Shown here in pieces: positions 1-7,535 of a DNA stretch of 64,000 bases. The DNA comes from Parvibaculum sp. (GTDB lineage Bacteria; Pseudomonadota; Alphaproteobacteria; Parvibaculales; Parvibaculaceae), in contig JARLIS010000004.1 in the NCBI GenBank assembly GCA_031291615.1, positions 124,001-188,000 on the forward strand, given 5' to 3'. The first letter of the stretch is position 1; every line of letters starts with the position of its first letter. The notes under the pieces were generated by a model. That model did not search any database and had not been told where the DNA came from. It saw only the letters and a program-made list of their open reading frames with translations. The position numbers were made by a program, and so were the translations under genes.

Positions 1-881
1 TTCTCTATCCGGTGTCCTCGGCCCACACGCATGCCTTCGCGCTCACGGCATCCGATCACCAGACTTTCGGCGAGAGATTCTTCGCCACCGTCAGCATGCG
101 CTACGACATGCCGGACGCCTTCGGGAACCAGCTGACCTATACGCTGGCGCCCGGCTATTACATCCCGGAAACGGATACCCGGCTGACGGCGAGCTACGGC
201 ACGGGCTTCAAGACGCCTTCGCTCTATCAGCGCTTCGGCTATTCGATTTTCCAGAGCCCGTTCCCGCCGCCCTCGGTCTATACCGGCAACCCGAATCTCA
301 AGCCCGAGAAGAGTCGCGGCTGGGAGATCGGCATCGAGCAGGGCGTCGGCGACAAGGCGAGCGTCGGGGCGACCTGGTTCGACAACCACATCAAGGACGT
401 CATCGAAATCGTATATCCGAATTCGCCCGTCAACTACGATTCCACGACGGTCAACGGGCCGTCCTTCGAAGCGCATGGCCTGGAGGCATTCATCGCCCTG
501 CAACCTTTCGCCTCGGTGACGACACGCGTCGACTACACCTACACGGTCGTCGAAGCCGACCAGTTCTCTGGCACGCTGACCCGGCGGCCGCGTCATCAGA
601 TCAATGTCGATGCGACGTGGCGGATCGACGACGCCACCAACCTTTCGAGCGATCTCCTGTGGGTCGATCCCTATCGCGACATTCGTCGCGACGCTTTCGG
701 CACGGTCTATGTCGCGCCGCCCGCCTACACCAATCTCAGCATCTCGGCTTCGCATGAAATCGCCAAGGGCATATCCCTGACGGGCCGGGTGACGAATGCG
801 CTCGACGTTCAGTATGAACCCGCCAACGGTTTTCAGGCCCCGCGGATAGAAGGCCTGGCGGGTATCGTCGTCACCTTCTGA
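1..881 (+). CDS. TonB-dependent outer-membrane receptor, C-terminal part (5' end outside window)
   Basis: The reading frame is open from the first bases, so the gene begins upstream and only about 290 residues of the beta-barrel are present. Alternating hydrophobic and aromatic strands, the receptor-type NPNLKPEKS motif about a third of the way in, and a final phenylalanine (C-terminal GIVVTF) are typical of TonB-dependent receptors. The family takes up siderophores, cobalamin or other scarce ligands across the outer membrane using TonB energy. The spacing resembles BtuB-like receptors, but the ligand cannot be told without the plug domain and promoter. A strong terminator follows 18 bases after the stop. 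Confidence 0.85.
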   Translation, partial: LYPVSSAHTHAFALTASDHQTFGERFFATVSMRYDMPDAFGNQLTYTLAPGYYIPETDTRLTASYGTGFKTPSLYQRFGYSIFQSPFPPPSVYTGNPNLKPEKSRGWEIGIEQGVGDKASVGATWFDNHIKDVIEIVYPNSPVNYDSTTVNGPSFEAHGLEAFIALQPFASVTTRVDYTYTVVEADQFSGTLTRRPRHQINVDATWRIDDATNLSSDLLWVDPYRDIRRDAFGTVYVAPPAYTNLSISASHEIAKGISLTGRVTNALDVQYEPANGFQAPRIEGLAGIVVTF

Positions 882-898
882 CGCATCGACAAATGGCA

Positions 899-937
899 GG
901 GCGCGGGAGCCGCACAGGCACCCGCGCCCTTTCCTTT
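899..937 (+). terminator. Rho-independent terminator of the TonB receptor gene
   Basis: A 9-bp perfect GC-rich stem (GGGCGCGGG at 899-907 with CCCGCGCCC at 921-929) encloses a 13-base loop and is followed by the T-rich run TTTCCTTTTT. It lies just after the receptor stop codon and just before the 3' end of the convergent enoyl-CoA hydratase gene. Confidence 0.85.
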
Positions 938-938
938 T

Positions 939-1790
939 TCATTTTCCGGTGAAATTCGCCGCGCGCTTCTCGACGAAATGCGCAACGCCTTCCTTGAAGT
1001 CGGCGGAGGAAAAGCTCTTCTGCATTTCCGCGTCGCCAACGGCCAACGCCTCGTTGAAATCCTGGAAGAGCGCCTTCCAGACCTGCGCCTTCATCACGGC
1101 CATGGAACGCGGGCTGGTCGTTTCGGCAAGCGTCTTTGCATAGTCCATGACGGCGCCCATGAAGTTCGCCTGATCGAAGACCTTGTTGACGAGCCCCATG
1201 CGCTCGGCTTCCTGCGCCGTCGCCTTGCGCGACGACAAGAGCAGGTCCATGGCGTTGGCCGGGCCGACAAGGCGCGGCAGAAGCCAGGAGATGCCATGCT
1301 CGGCGATGAGGCCGCGGCTTGCAAAGGCGGTCGTGAATTTCGCATCGGAGCCGGCAAAGCGCATATCGGCGTAGAGCGCGACGACGAGACCGAGACCGGC
1401 GGCGGGCCCATTGATCGCGGCAATGATCGGCTTCTTCACCTGCATCAGATAGCCGAAGCGGCCACCGTAATGCGGGCTCACGTCGGGCCCGAGGCCGCTG
1501 TTGAAGTCGAAGGTTTCGTCGCGCGCCGCCTTTGCCAGTTCGCGGTCTTCCCAATTGCTCGCGGGCTTGATGCTCTGCAAGAGGTTCATGTCCGCGCCGG
1601 CGCAGAAGCCGCGCCCCGCCCCGGTCAGAACGATGACGCGCACGGCCTCATCCTTCACGGCAGCGGCGATCGCCTGCTTGAGACTCTTTTCCATCGCCGC
1701 CGTCCAGGCGTTGAGCTTGTCAGGCCGGCTTAAAGTGACGAGGCCGACGCGGCCCTTCACCTCATAGATCAGATCTTCGTACCCAGTCAT
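939..1790 (-). CDS. Enoyl-CoA hydratase/isomerase family protein (crotonase fold)
   Basis: The 283-residue protein has the crotonase signature GAGRGFCAGADM at 57-68 (first oxyanion-hole segment) and INGPAAGLG at 126-134 (second). A glutamate at 164 in LIAEHG sits where hydratases place a catalytic acid. Family members hydrate or isomerise enoyl-CoA thioesters in beta-oxidation or related acyl-CoA catabolism in the cytoplasm. The ATG is preceded by GGGAGG at 8-base spacing. The exact substrate is not visible; isomerases and some CoA hydrolases share the fold. It stands alone, convergent with the receptor gene and 24 bases downstream of the Cys-rich gene. Confidence 0.88.
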   Translation of the reverse strand: MTGYEDLIYEVKGRVGLVTLSRPDKLNAWTAAMEKSLKQAIAAAVKDEAVRVIVLTGAGRGFCAGADMNLLQSIKPASNWEDRELAKAARDETFDFNSGLGPDVSPHYGGRFGYLMQVKKPIIAAINGPAAGLGLVVALYADMRFAGSDAKFTTAFASRGLIAEHGISWLLPRLVGPANAMDLLLSSRKATAQEAERMGLVNKVFDQANFMGAVMDYAKTLAETTSPRSMAVMKAQVWKALFQDFNEALAVGDAEMQKSFSSADFKEGVAHFVEKRAANFTGK

Positions 1791-1814
1791 GCGATCGCCT
1801 CCCGTTCGGTGTTG

Positions 1815-2081
1815 TTACTGGCCCGCGCCGCCGGATTGCTCGGCCTGCTTCTTGGCATATTTTTCCTTGGCGTCGGCCAGGGCTTCCTTGCAGGGCTGCG
1901 AGAGCGAGCTTTCATTCTGCATCAGGCATTTGATAATGCGCCCGCCGCCAGGCTCCACGCTCTTGCAGTAGCGTTCATAGTCCGGCTTGCAGGCCGTGCG
2001 CGCGTCGGCCGCATAGGCCACGCCTCCCAGCTGCAATGCTCCAACCGCCGCAAGCGCGACGATCAATTTCATTGTCCTCAT
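1815..2081 (-). CDS. Small secreted cysteine-rich protein (GLG1-type Cys-rich repeat)
   Basis: This 88-residue protein begins with a signal peptide (about residues 1-24, cleavage after AYA). It then carries four cysteines at 31, 39, 52 and 64 in the spacing C-x7-C-x12-C-x11-C, resembling the PF00839 Cys-rich repeat found in small periplasmic alphaproteobacterial proteins. The tail is charged and low in complexity. The start was set by GGAGGA six bases before the ATG at 2081; a longer in-frame extension lacks a ribosome site and is Arg-rich noise. The two cysteine pairs suggest an oxidised periplasmic protein. Function unknown. Confidence 0.75.
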   Translation of the reverse strand: MRTMKLIVALAAVGALQLGGVAYAADARTACKPDYERYCKSVEPGGGRIIKCLMQNESSLSQPCKEALADAKEKYAKKQAEQSGGAGQ

Positions 2082-2300
2082 GGTCTTCCTCCGAAAATGC
2101 CGGTTGATTGCAAAGCGGCTTGTTGCCGACCCGTAGACCGGGCTTTTCCGGCGTCCCTCGCCCGCCAGTCTGCTGCGGCACCGGCGTCGCCGCAATGGGG
2201 ACATTGGGCCCGGAGATAAAAAAGCAGGCTATAGGGGGAAGGTAAAAGCAGCGCCAATCTGCTAGCCTCGGGCCCTTCACCTCTATCGCGGACAACGAAC

Positions 2301-3533
2301 ATGACCTTGCCCGAAAAGGGAACCGACTGGGAAAGCCTGAAGCGCGAAATGGAAAAGCGCGGGGCGAACGACGTCAAATGGCGTGACGGCAAGACCGCCG
2401 TCTATGTCTTCAATGCCGGACCCGATGTCGAACGCGTCCAGAAGGAGGCCTATGCGCTCTTCCAGTCGGAGAACGGCCTTGGGCCCATGGCCTTTCCGAG
2501 TCTGAAGCGGATGGAAGACGAAGTCGTCGCGAACGGCCTTGCGCTTCTCCACGCGCCGGAAGGCGCGGCGGGCAACATCACCTCGGGCGGCACGGACTCC
2601 ATCACCATGGCGATGAAGACCGCGCGCGATTTCGCGCGGGCCGAGAAAGGCGTGAAGGGCCAGGTCAATATCGTTCTCCCCTATTCCGCCCATCCGGCCT
2701 TCGACAAGGCGGCCAAGGTCATGGAAATTGAAGTGCGGCGCGTCGCCGTCGGCGCCGATTATCTTGCCGATGTCGAGGCGATGGCGAAGGCCGCCGACGA
2801 CAAGACGATCATGATCGCGGGTTCCGCGCCCTGCTTTCCCTATGGCCTCATCGATCCGATCGCGAAGCTCGGCGCGCTGGCGCAGGCGCGCGGGCTGTGG
2901 CTGCATGTGGACGCCTGCGTCGGCGGCTATATCGCGCCCTTCGTGCGGATGAACGGCGGCGGCATTCCGCCATTCGATTTCGAGGTTGCGGGCGTTTCGT
3001 CCATGTCGGCCGACCTGCACAAATACGGATATTGCGCAAAGGGCGCGTCCACCGTTCTCTTCCGGTCGGAAGCCCTGCGCGCCCATATGATTTTCGACAG
3101 CAATGATTGGCCGGGCGGGCGCATGGTGACGCCGACGCTTGCGGGCACGCGGCCCGGAGGCGCCATCGCGGCGGCCTGGGCGGTGATGAACTTCCTCGGC
3201 GTCGAAGGCTATCGCGCGAAGCACGCCCAAGTGACGGATGCGCGCGAGAAAATCGAAGCCGGCGTGAAGGCGCTCGGCTTCAGCGTCATCGGCAAGCCGC
3301 AGCTTGGCCTCATCGCCTTCACGCGCAACGACATCGACTGCATGGCGATCTGGGGCAAGCTCTTCGAGCGCGGCTGGTTCACGAGCCTTACCACGGAGCC
3401 CAAGGGCCTTCACCTGATGCTGTCGCCTTTCCACCTGCAAGTGGCGGACACCTATCTCGCCGATCTCGCCTGGGCGGTCGACGAGGTGAAGGCCGGAACA
3501 AAGGGCGCGGCGCGCGAAGCGCGCTACAGCTAG
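2301..3533 (+). CDS. PLP-dependent lyase of the sphingosine-1-phosphate lyase / group II decarboxylase family
   Basis: The 410-residue protein shows a group II PLP fold: phosphate-binding TSGGTDS at 94-100, HVDACVGG at 202-209 whose Asp204 should pair with the pyridine nitrogen, and SADLHKYGYCAKGAS around 236-250 with Lys241 as Schiff-base lysine. The HKYGY context is the hallmark of sphingosine-1-phosphate lyases, which split phosphorylated long-chain bases into an aldehyde and phosphoethanolamine. There is no N-terminal membrane helix, unlike the eukaryotic enzyme. A bacterial role in sphingolipid turnover, or decarboxylation of another amine, remains open. No other sphingolipid gene is visible nearby. 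Confidence 0.82.
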   Translation: MTLPEKGTDWESLKREMEKRGANDVKWRDGKTAVYVFNAGPDVERVQKEAYALFQSENGLGPMAFPSLKRMEDEVVANGLALLHAPEGAAGNITSGGTDSITMAMKTARDFARAEKGVKGQVNIVLPYSAHPAFDKAAKVMEIEVRRVAVGADYLADVEAMAKAADDKTIMIAGSAPCFPYGLIDPIAKLGALAQARGLWLHVDACVGGYIAPFVRMNGGGIPPFDFEVAGVSSMSADLHKYGYCAKGASTVLFRSEALRAHMIFDSNDWPGGRMVTPTLAGTRPGGAIAAAWAVMNFLGVEGYRAKHAQVTDAREKIEAGVKALGFSVIGKPQLGLIAFTRNDIDCMAIWGKLFERGWFTSLTTEPKGLHLMLSPFHLQVADTYLADLAWAVDEVKAGTKGAAREARYS

Positions 3534-3562
3534 CGCGAAAATCCCGCGATGGAATTTTGGCG

Positions 3563-3637
3563 TCAGTGAAAGAGGAAATAGATCAGGATCAGCAGCGGGA
3601 TCGGGATGCCGAGCACCCAGAGCAGAATATAACGCAT
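3563..3637 (-). CDS. 24-residue hydrophobic membrane mini-protein
   Basis: Read on the minus strand, an ATG at 3637 opens 24 codons ending TGA. The product starts MRYILLWVLG, continues with IPIP and then a run of Leu, Ile, Tyr and Phe ending in His, enough for one membrane helix. It has a strong ribosome site, GGAGGAAGACC, directly before the ATG and identical to that of the Cys-rich gene at 2081. I infer a real small membrane protein, possibly stress-related like its neighbours. I cannot name a family with confidence. Standard gene callers would miss it because of its length. Confidence 0.6.
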   Translation of the reverse strand: MRYILLWVLGIPIPLLILIYFLFH

Positions 3638-3666
3638 GGTCTTCCTCCCGTTCGGAGCGGAGAACA

Positions 3667-3693
3667 GGGAGCCCGCCCCTCGGGCGGGCTCCC
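3667..3693 (-). terminator. Perfect 12-bp hairpin, likely terminator between small genes
   Basis: GGGAGCCCGCCC (3667-3678), loop CTC, and GGGCGGGCTCCC (3682-3693) pair perfectly. On the minus strand it follows the lipoprotein gene and is trailed by TGTTCT, a weak U-tract. It may also act as a stability hairpin upstream of the 24-residue gene. Confidence 0.55.
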
Positions 3694-3735
3694 GGCACTC
3701 ACAAGCAACCCAATTCATAGAGCCGGCAAAAGCCG

Positions 3736-3939
3736 TCAGTCGTTGCCTGTCGCCTTGTCGATCGAGCGACCGGCCTTTTCCGCAGGTCCGGGCGGATCGA
3801 TTGCGTCTTTGACCTTCTGACCGGCGTCATCGAGCTTTTCGCCTGCCTTTTCCGCCGGCCCCTTGTCGTCGCATGCGGCGAGCGCGCCGCCCATGAGCGG
3901 GAGCACCACGAACAGGCCGATGATTGATTTGCGTAGCAT
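3736..3939 (-). CDS. Small lipoprotein (entericidin-like)
   Basis: The 67-residue product has a hydrophobic signal ending in the lipobox LAAC at about 20-23, then a short charged mature part. Two similar segments, PAEKAGEKLDDA and PAEKAGRSIDKA, make it an imperfect internal repeat able to form an amphipathic helix. Such peptides are typical of entericidin-like or stress-induced small lipoproteins of alphaproteobacteria. AAGGAGG lies about 6 bases before the ATG. It lies 36 bases downstream of the DUF3309 gene on the same strand, so the two are probably co-transcribed. Function unknown. Confidence 0.72.
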   Translation of the reverse strand: MLRKSIIGLFVVLPLMGGALAACDDKGPAEKAGEKLDDAGQKVKDAIDPPGPAEKAGRSIDKATGND

Positions 3940-3975
3940 GAGAACCTCCTTGGTCTGGCAGTGAAGCGGCGAACG

Positions 3976-4128
3976 TCAAAGCACGCCGAGGACGACGAGA
4001 ATGAGCAGCACGATCAACACCGTGCCGAGACCGCTTGAGGGGTAATAGCCCCAGCCGGCACTGTATGGCCATGTCGGCAAGGCGCCGATCACGAGAAGAA
4101 TGAGAAGAATCAAAATGAGCAGGCGCAT
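3976..4128 (-). CDS. DUF3309 family small membrane protein
   Basis: The 50-residue protein consists of a Leu/Ile-rich helix, the central motif GALPTWPYSAGWGYYPS at about 15-31, and a second hydrophobic helix. That W-P-x-S-x-G-W-G-Y-x-P-S centre is the signature of DUF3309, a two-helix membrane protein of Proteobacteria with no assigned function. GGGAGG sits 5 bases upstream of the ATG at 4128; longer in-frame extensions have no ribosome site. It leads the small-protein cluster and has a near-consensus extracytoplasmic stress promoter about 60-85 bases upstream. Confidence 0.8.
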   Translation of the reverse strand: MRLLILILLILLVIGALPTWPYSAGWGYYPSSGLGTVLIVLLILVVLGVL

Positions 4129-4189
4129 TGTCACCTCCCGGAAACGAAGAAAATCGAATTGAATGCGGGAGCCAGAACACGACTCCCAT

Positions 4190-4213
4190 AACGCGTGGAG
4201 AGGCGGATGTTCC
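4190..4213 (-). promoter_or_regulatory. Possible EcfG (general stress sigma) promoter upstream of the DUF3309 gene
   Basis: On the minus strand GGAAC (4213-4209) and CGTT (4193-4190) are separated by 15 bases. The alphaproteobacterial general-stress sigma consensus is GGAAC, 16-17 bases, CGTT, so this is one base short. Its position before a run of small envelope proteins of the type often stress-controlled makes it worth noting, but it could be chance. Confidence 0.35.
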
Positions 4214-4304
4214 GGGTACGATGTGTCGAGAATGCGTCGGTGATGTGGCCCTGATATGGTGATCGCGGCCCATCTCGTGTGTGCCAATGCGGATCAATCA
4301 GGAC

Positions 4305-4324
4305 CGTGAGTAATTCTACTCACG
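4305..4324 (-). terminator. Hairpin downstream of the ATP-grasp gene
   Basis: CGTGAGTA (4305-4312), loop ATTC, TACTCACG (4317-4324) is a perfect 8-bp stem-loop, 16 bases past the stop of the minus-strand ATP-grasp gene. No U-tract follows, so intrinsic termination is only possible. Confidence 0.4.
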
Positions 4325-4340
4325 AAAGATGTGTGCGCCG

Positions 4341-5555
4341 TCAGGCGGCCCAGAAGCTCGGACGCGCCGTGTGGTCGAGATCGCTGCGAATGAAACGCAG
4401 CCAGGCCTTGCGGTCCTCGCGGCGCTCATCGAGGAAGGCCAGCATTTCGGCATCGAGCGCGCCGCGGCCGTCGGCGAGCTGCGGCAGGGTGAAGTCCGGC
4501 GTCTCGTTCATCTCGACGATCGTGGCGCCGCCCTCGACGGGCGCAATGTCCCATCCGATCAGCGGAACGTCCTTCATCACCCGCGCGCCTTCGAGCGCGG
4601 CGGTCACGACTTCCTGCCAGTTCGGCACGACGCGCCCCAGCAACGATACGCCCGTATCGGGATGATGCGTATGCTCGCGCAGATCCACGCCTTTGCCGCT
4701 GACGACGCGGATGATTTCTCCCTTGTCCCGGTCGAGAGCGGCAAGCAGATTTCCGCCGCGCCAGTAGTTGTCGGCGATGTTGCCGCCCGCCGGAATTTTC
4801 CAGCAGGCGCGGAACACCTTCGGGCCCGACTTCGTCAGCAGCGTCACGACGCGCACCGTCGCAATCCGGTCGCCGCATATTTCGCGGACTTCGGGATGAG
4901 GCGTCAGGCGCTTCTGAAAGAGGTAGCCGCCGCCAAAATGCTTGGCGACTTCGGCAACGAATGTCGGCAGAGCGATGCGTCGTCCGTCTGCGCCGATCAG
5001 CGTGTCGCTCGATGCGTCATAGCCATCGAGGCTCACTGCACCCAGACTCTGAAATCCGGCAAGCGGCTTGCCAAAGAGCGGAAAGGCGGCGCTGACCAGA
5101 AAGTTTCTCAGATCGTCCACGCTTGCGAGCAGGCCGTCGGAGGCGACGCCTGCTTCGGTGCAGAAGAGCGCCCGGGTTGCGGCGGCCTTCAGGCCGAAAG
5201 CGGAGAGCAAGGCATTTGCCGCGATCTTGTTCTGTACGAGCCCATGAAGCTCGGTGCGGAAATTGGCGGTGGCGAAAATTTTGCGCATGGCGGCAAAGCC
5301 GACAAAGGCCTTGCGATCCGCGGCGCCGTAACGCGAGCGATCGAACAGGCGCAGGGCGATGTACTCGTCGAAAGTGAGCTTGCCCGGCCCGAACATGGTC
5401 TTGAGGACGTCCGCGATCAGCGCGCCGTAGGAGCCGCCGAAGCCCTCCGCTGCCTTACGCAGGGTCTCGTTGAGAACCGTCGCGGAATTGGGCCGCTCGA
5501 CGTCGATCACGCCGCCTTGCGGAAGTTCCTCGCCCGAAGCCAGCGTCTGGGTCAT
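4341..5555 (-). CDS. Sugar-transfer-associated ATP-grasp protein
   Basis: The protein (about 404 residues from the ATG at 5555; a TTG at 5576 would add seven) has an ATP-grasp C-terminal half. I see ATVRVVTLLT, the glycine-rich WRGGN region, LIGWDIAP and the metal-binding IVEMNETPDF near the end, matching the ATPgrasp_ST (PF14397) type. Members of this family are usually found beside sugar or exopolysaccharide transferases and are thought to ligate amino acids or acids to sugars. No such genes are adjacent here, so this is an orphan copy. The ribosome site is weak for both starts. It is divergent from the acyl-CoA synthetase. Confidence 0.72.
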   Translation of the reverse strand: MTQTLASGEELPQGGVIDVERPNSATVLNETLRKAAEGFGGSYGALIADVLKTMFGPGKLTFDEYIALRLFDRSRYGAADRKAFVGFAAMRKIFATANFRTELHGLVQNKIAANALLSAFGLKAAATRALFCTEAGVASDGLLASVDDLRNFLVSAAFPLFGKPLAGFQSLGAVSLDGYDASSDTLIGADGRRIALPTFVAEVAKHFGGGYLFQKRLTPHPEVREICGDRIATVRVVTLLTKSGPKVFRACWKIPAGGNIADNYWRGGNLLAALDRDKGEIIRVVSGKGVDLREHTHHPDTGVSLLGRVVPNWQEVVTAALEGARVMKDVPLIGWDIAPVEGGATIVEMNETPDFTLPQLADGRGALDAEMLAFLDERREDRKAWLRFIRSDLDHTARPSFWAA

Positions 5556-5696
5556 GTGAGCCGCGCCTTGCGCCAAAAAGTGAAAGATGTTGCGGGCGCA
5601 AGGATCGCATTTCCTGGTTAATCATCTCTTGAAGCCGGGAGGGGTTTGGCTGCTAGACTTGGCAAAACAATTGAGTTTCTGGGAGGAAACGGAATT

Positions 5697-7244
5697 ATGG
5701 CCAGCATTATGCGGTCGGGCGGGCGCGTGGCGGAGGTTGCGGCGCTTGGCGAGCGCGCAGCGCGCGCCGCATCGGGCTTTGCATCGCTCGGAATCGGGGC
5801 GGGAGATGTCGTCGCCGTCTATCTCAGGAACGACTTCGCTTTTTTCGAGGCTTCGATCGCGGCGGGGCTCGTCGGCGCCTATTCGACGCCGGTCAACTGG
5901 CACAACTCGCCGGATGAGGCGGCCTACATATTTTCCAATTCGGGCGCCAAGGCGATCGTCATTCACGCCGACCTCTATCATGCGATTGCGCGCGCCATTC
6001 CGAAGGATGTTCCGGTCTTCATCGTCGAAACGCCGCCGGAAATCCTGTCCTCTTACGGATTGTCCGCGGAGGCGGCGAGGCTTCCGGCCGGGGTGCCGCT
6101 CTGGAGCGAATGGCTGTCCGGCTTCCCGCCCAAGGCGCAGGGCCCGGACGCCGCACCGGGCTCGATGATCTATACCTCGGGCACGACGGGCCATCCCAAG
6201 GGCGTCCGCCGCAACCAGCCGACGCAGTCGCAGATCGAGGCGCAGATGCGCGGCATCGGCACGGTGATGGGCTTCAACGAGAAGTTCGGTCCGCCCGACA
6301 AGATCGTCACCGTGATGACGGGGCCGATGTACCACTCCGCGCCCAACGCCTATGGCCTCACCGCCTTCAAGCTCGGCGCGAACGTCATTCTCGAACCGCG
6401 CTTCGATCCGGAAGAGCTGCTCGCGATGATCGAAAAGTACAAGGTCACGCATCTCCACATGGTGCCGACCATGTTCGTGCGCCTGCTGAAGCTGCCCGAG
6501 GAGGTGAAGCGCAAATACGACCTCTCCTCGCTTCGCTTCGTCGTTCACGCGGCCGCGCCCTGCCCCGTGCATGTGAAGCAGGCGATGATCGAATGGTGGG
6601 GCCCGATCATCAACGAATATTACGGCGCGACCGAGACGGGCGCCGTCGTCTTCTGCACCTCGGAGGAGTGGCTGAAGCATCCGGGCACCGTCGGCAAGGC
6701 GCTGCCCAATGCGCGCGTCACGGTGATCGACGACAATGGCGTCGAGGTTGCACAAGGCGCGACGGGCGAAGTGGTCGCGCGGCAGGTCGACATCGCCGAC
6801 TTCACCTATCACGGCGACGACGAGAAGCGCCGCCGCGCGGAAAAGGCGGGGCTCATCTCGCCCGGCGATATCGGCTATCTCGACGCCGACGGCTATCTCT
6901 ATCTCTGCGACCGCGCCAAGGACATGATCATCTCCGGCGGCGTCAATATCTACCCGGCCGAGATCGAGGCGGAGCTCCACAAGATGCCAGGCGTCGGCGA
7001 TTGCGCCGTCTTCGGCATTCCGGACGAGGAGTTCGGCGAACAGATCTGCGCCATTGTGCAGAAGCAGCCGGGCGCGTCCTTCGCCGAGGCCGATGTGCGC
7101 GCATTCCTGCGCGAACGCATCGCGGGCTACAAGGTGCCGAAGCGCGTCGAGTTTCGCAGCGAATTGCCGCGCGAAGACTCAGGCAAGATCTTCAAGCGCA
7201 AGCTGCGCGAGCCCTTCTGGGAAGCAGCGGGGCGGCGGATTTAG
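5697..7244 (+). CDS. AMP-forming acyl-CoA synthetase
   Basis: The 515-residue enzyme belongs to the ANL superfamily. The AMP-binding P-loop YTSGTTGHPKGV is at about 159-170, YYGATETG is the A5 motif, and GDIGYLDADGYLYLCDRAKD is the A7-A8 hinge; the C-terminal lysine in SGKIFKRKLRE should be catalytic. It activates a carboxylic acid to its CoA thioester with ATP, feeding beta-oxidation or aromatic acid catabolism. GGGAGG upstream supports the ATG at 5697 over an in-frame ATG 17 codons earlier. Chain length preference cannot be read from sequence. A strong terminator follows. Confidence 0.9.
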   Translation: MASIMRSGGRVAEVAALGERAARAASGFASLGIGAGDVVAVYLRNDFAFFEASIAAGLVGAYSTPVNWHNSPDEAAYIFSNSGAKAIVIHADLYHAIARAIPKDVPVFIVETPPEILSSYGLSAEAARLPAGVPLWSEWLSGFPPKAQGPDAAPGSMIYTSGTTGHPKGVRRNQPTQSQIEAQMRGIGTVMGFNEKFGPPDKIVTVMTGPMYHSAPNAYGLTAFKLGANVILEPRFDPEELLAMIEKYKVTHLHMVPTMFVRLLKLPEEVKRKYDLSSLRFVVHAAAPCPVHVKQAMIEWWGPIINEYYGATETGAVVFCTSEEWLKHPGTVGKALPNARVTVIDDNGVEVAQGATGEVVARQVDIADFTYHGDDEKRRRAEKAGLISPGDIGYLDADGYLYLCDRAKDMIISGGVNIYPAEIEAELHKMPGVGDCAVFGIPDEEFGEQICAIVQKQPGASFAEADVRAFLRERIAGYKVPKRVEFRSELPREDSGKIFKRKLREPFWEAAGRRI

Positions 7245-7253
7245 GCAGGCGAC

Positions 7254-7279
7254 GGAGGGCGGCGAGCCGCCCTCCTTAT
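7254..7279 (+). terminator. Rho-independent-type terminator of the acyl-CoA synthetase gene
   Basis: GGAGGGCGGC (7254-7263) and GCCGCCCTCC (7266-7275) form a 10-bp perfect inverted repeat ten bases after the stop codon, followed by TTATT. Confidence 0.75.
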
Positions 7280-7381
7280 TGCGGAAAACCTGTGGGGACC
7301 GTCTCAAACCGACTCACGGGATCATTGAATTTATTGACCTTCTTTGAGCTCCGCAGACTCGCTTCACAGATTCATCGTGAT

Positions 7382-7437
7382 TCAAATCGACCGCGCACTG
7401 GCTCGAATGATTCAATTTCTCCAGGTGGTCGATTTGA
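7382..7437. repeat. 11-bp inverted repeat in a convergent intergenic region
   Basis: The stretch 7280-7535 has no gene. Within it TCAAATCGACC (7382-7392) and GGTCGATTTGA (7427-7437) are exact inverted copies 34 bases apart, in AT-richer sequence than the flanks. It may form a long-loop hairpin shared by the two converging transcripts, or be a relic of an inserted element. No promoter or ORF is evident. Confidence 0.5.
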
Positions 7438-7535
7438 TTTCATAAGGTTTCGCGCGCCTGCTCTGGATTTTCGGCACAAGAAATCCTGAGTCCGCATTCC
7501 AATGAGATTGCTCAAAGGCTGACGGCCACCGGCTG

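Noticed and set aside
2283..3698. 471-residue minus-strand frame opposite the PLP lyase
   Set aside because: Antisense shadow of the lyase with no recognisable domain; also covers the hairpin at 3667.
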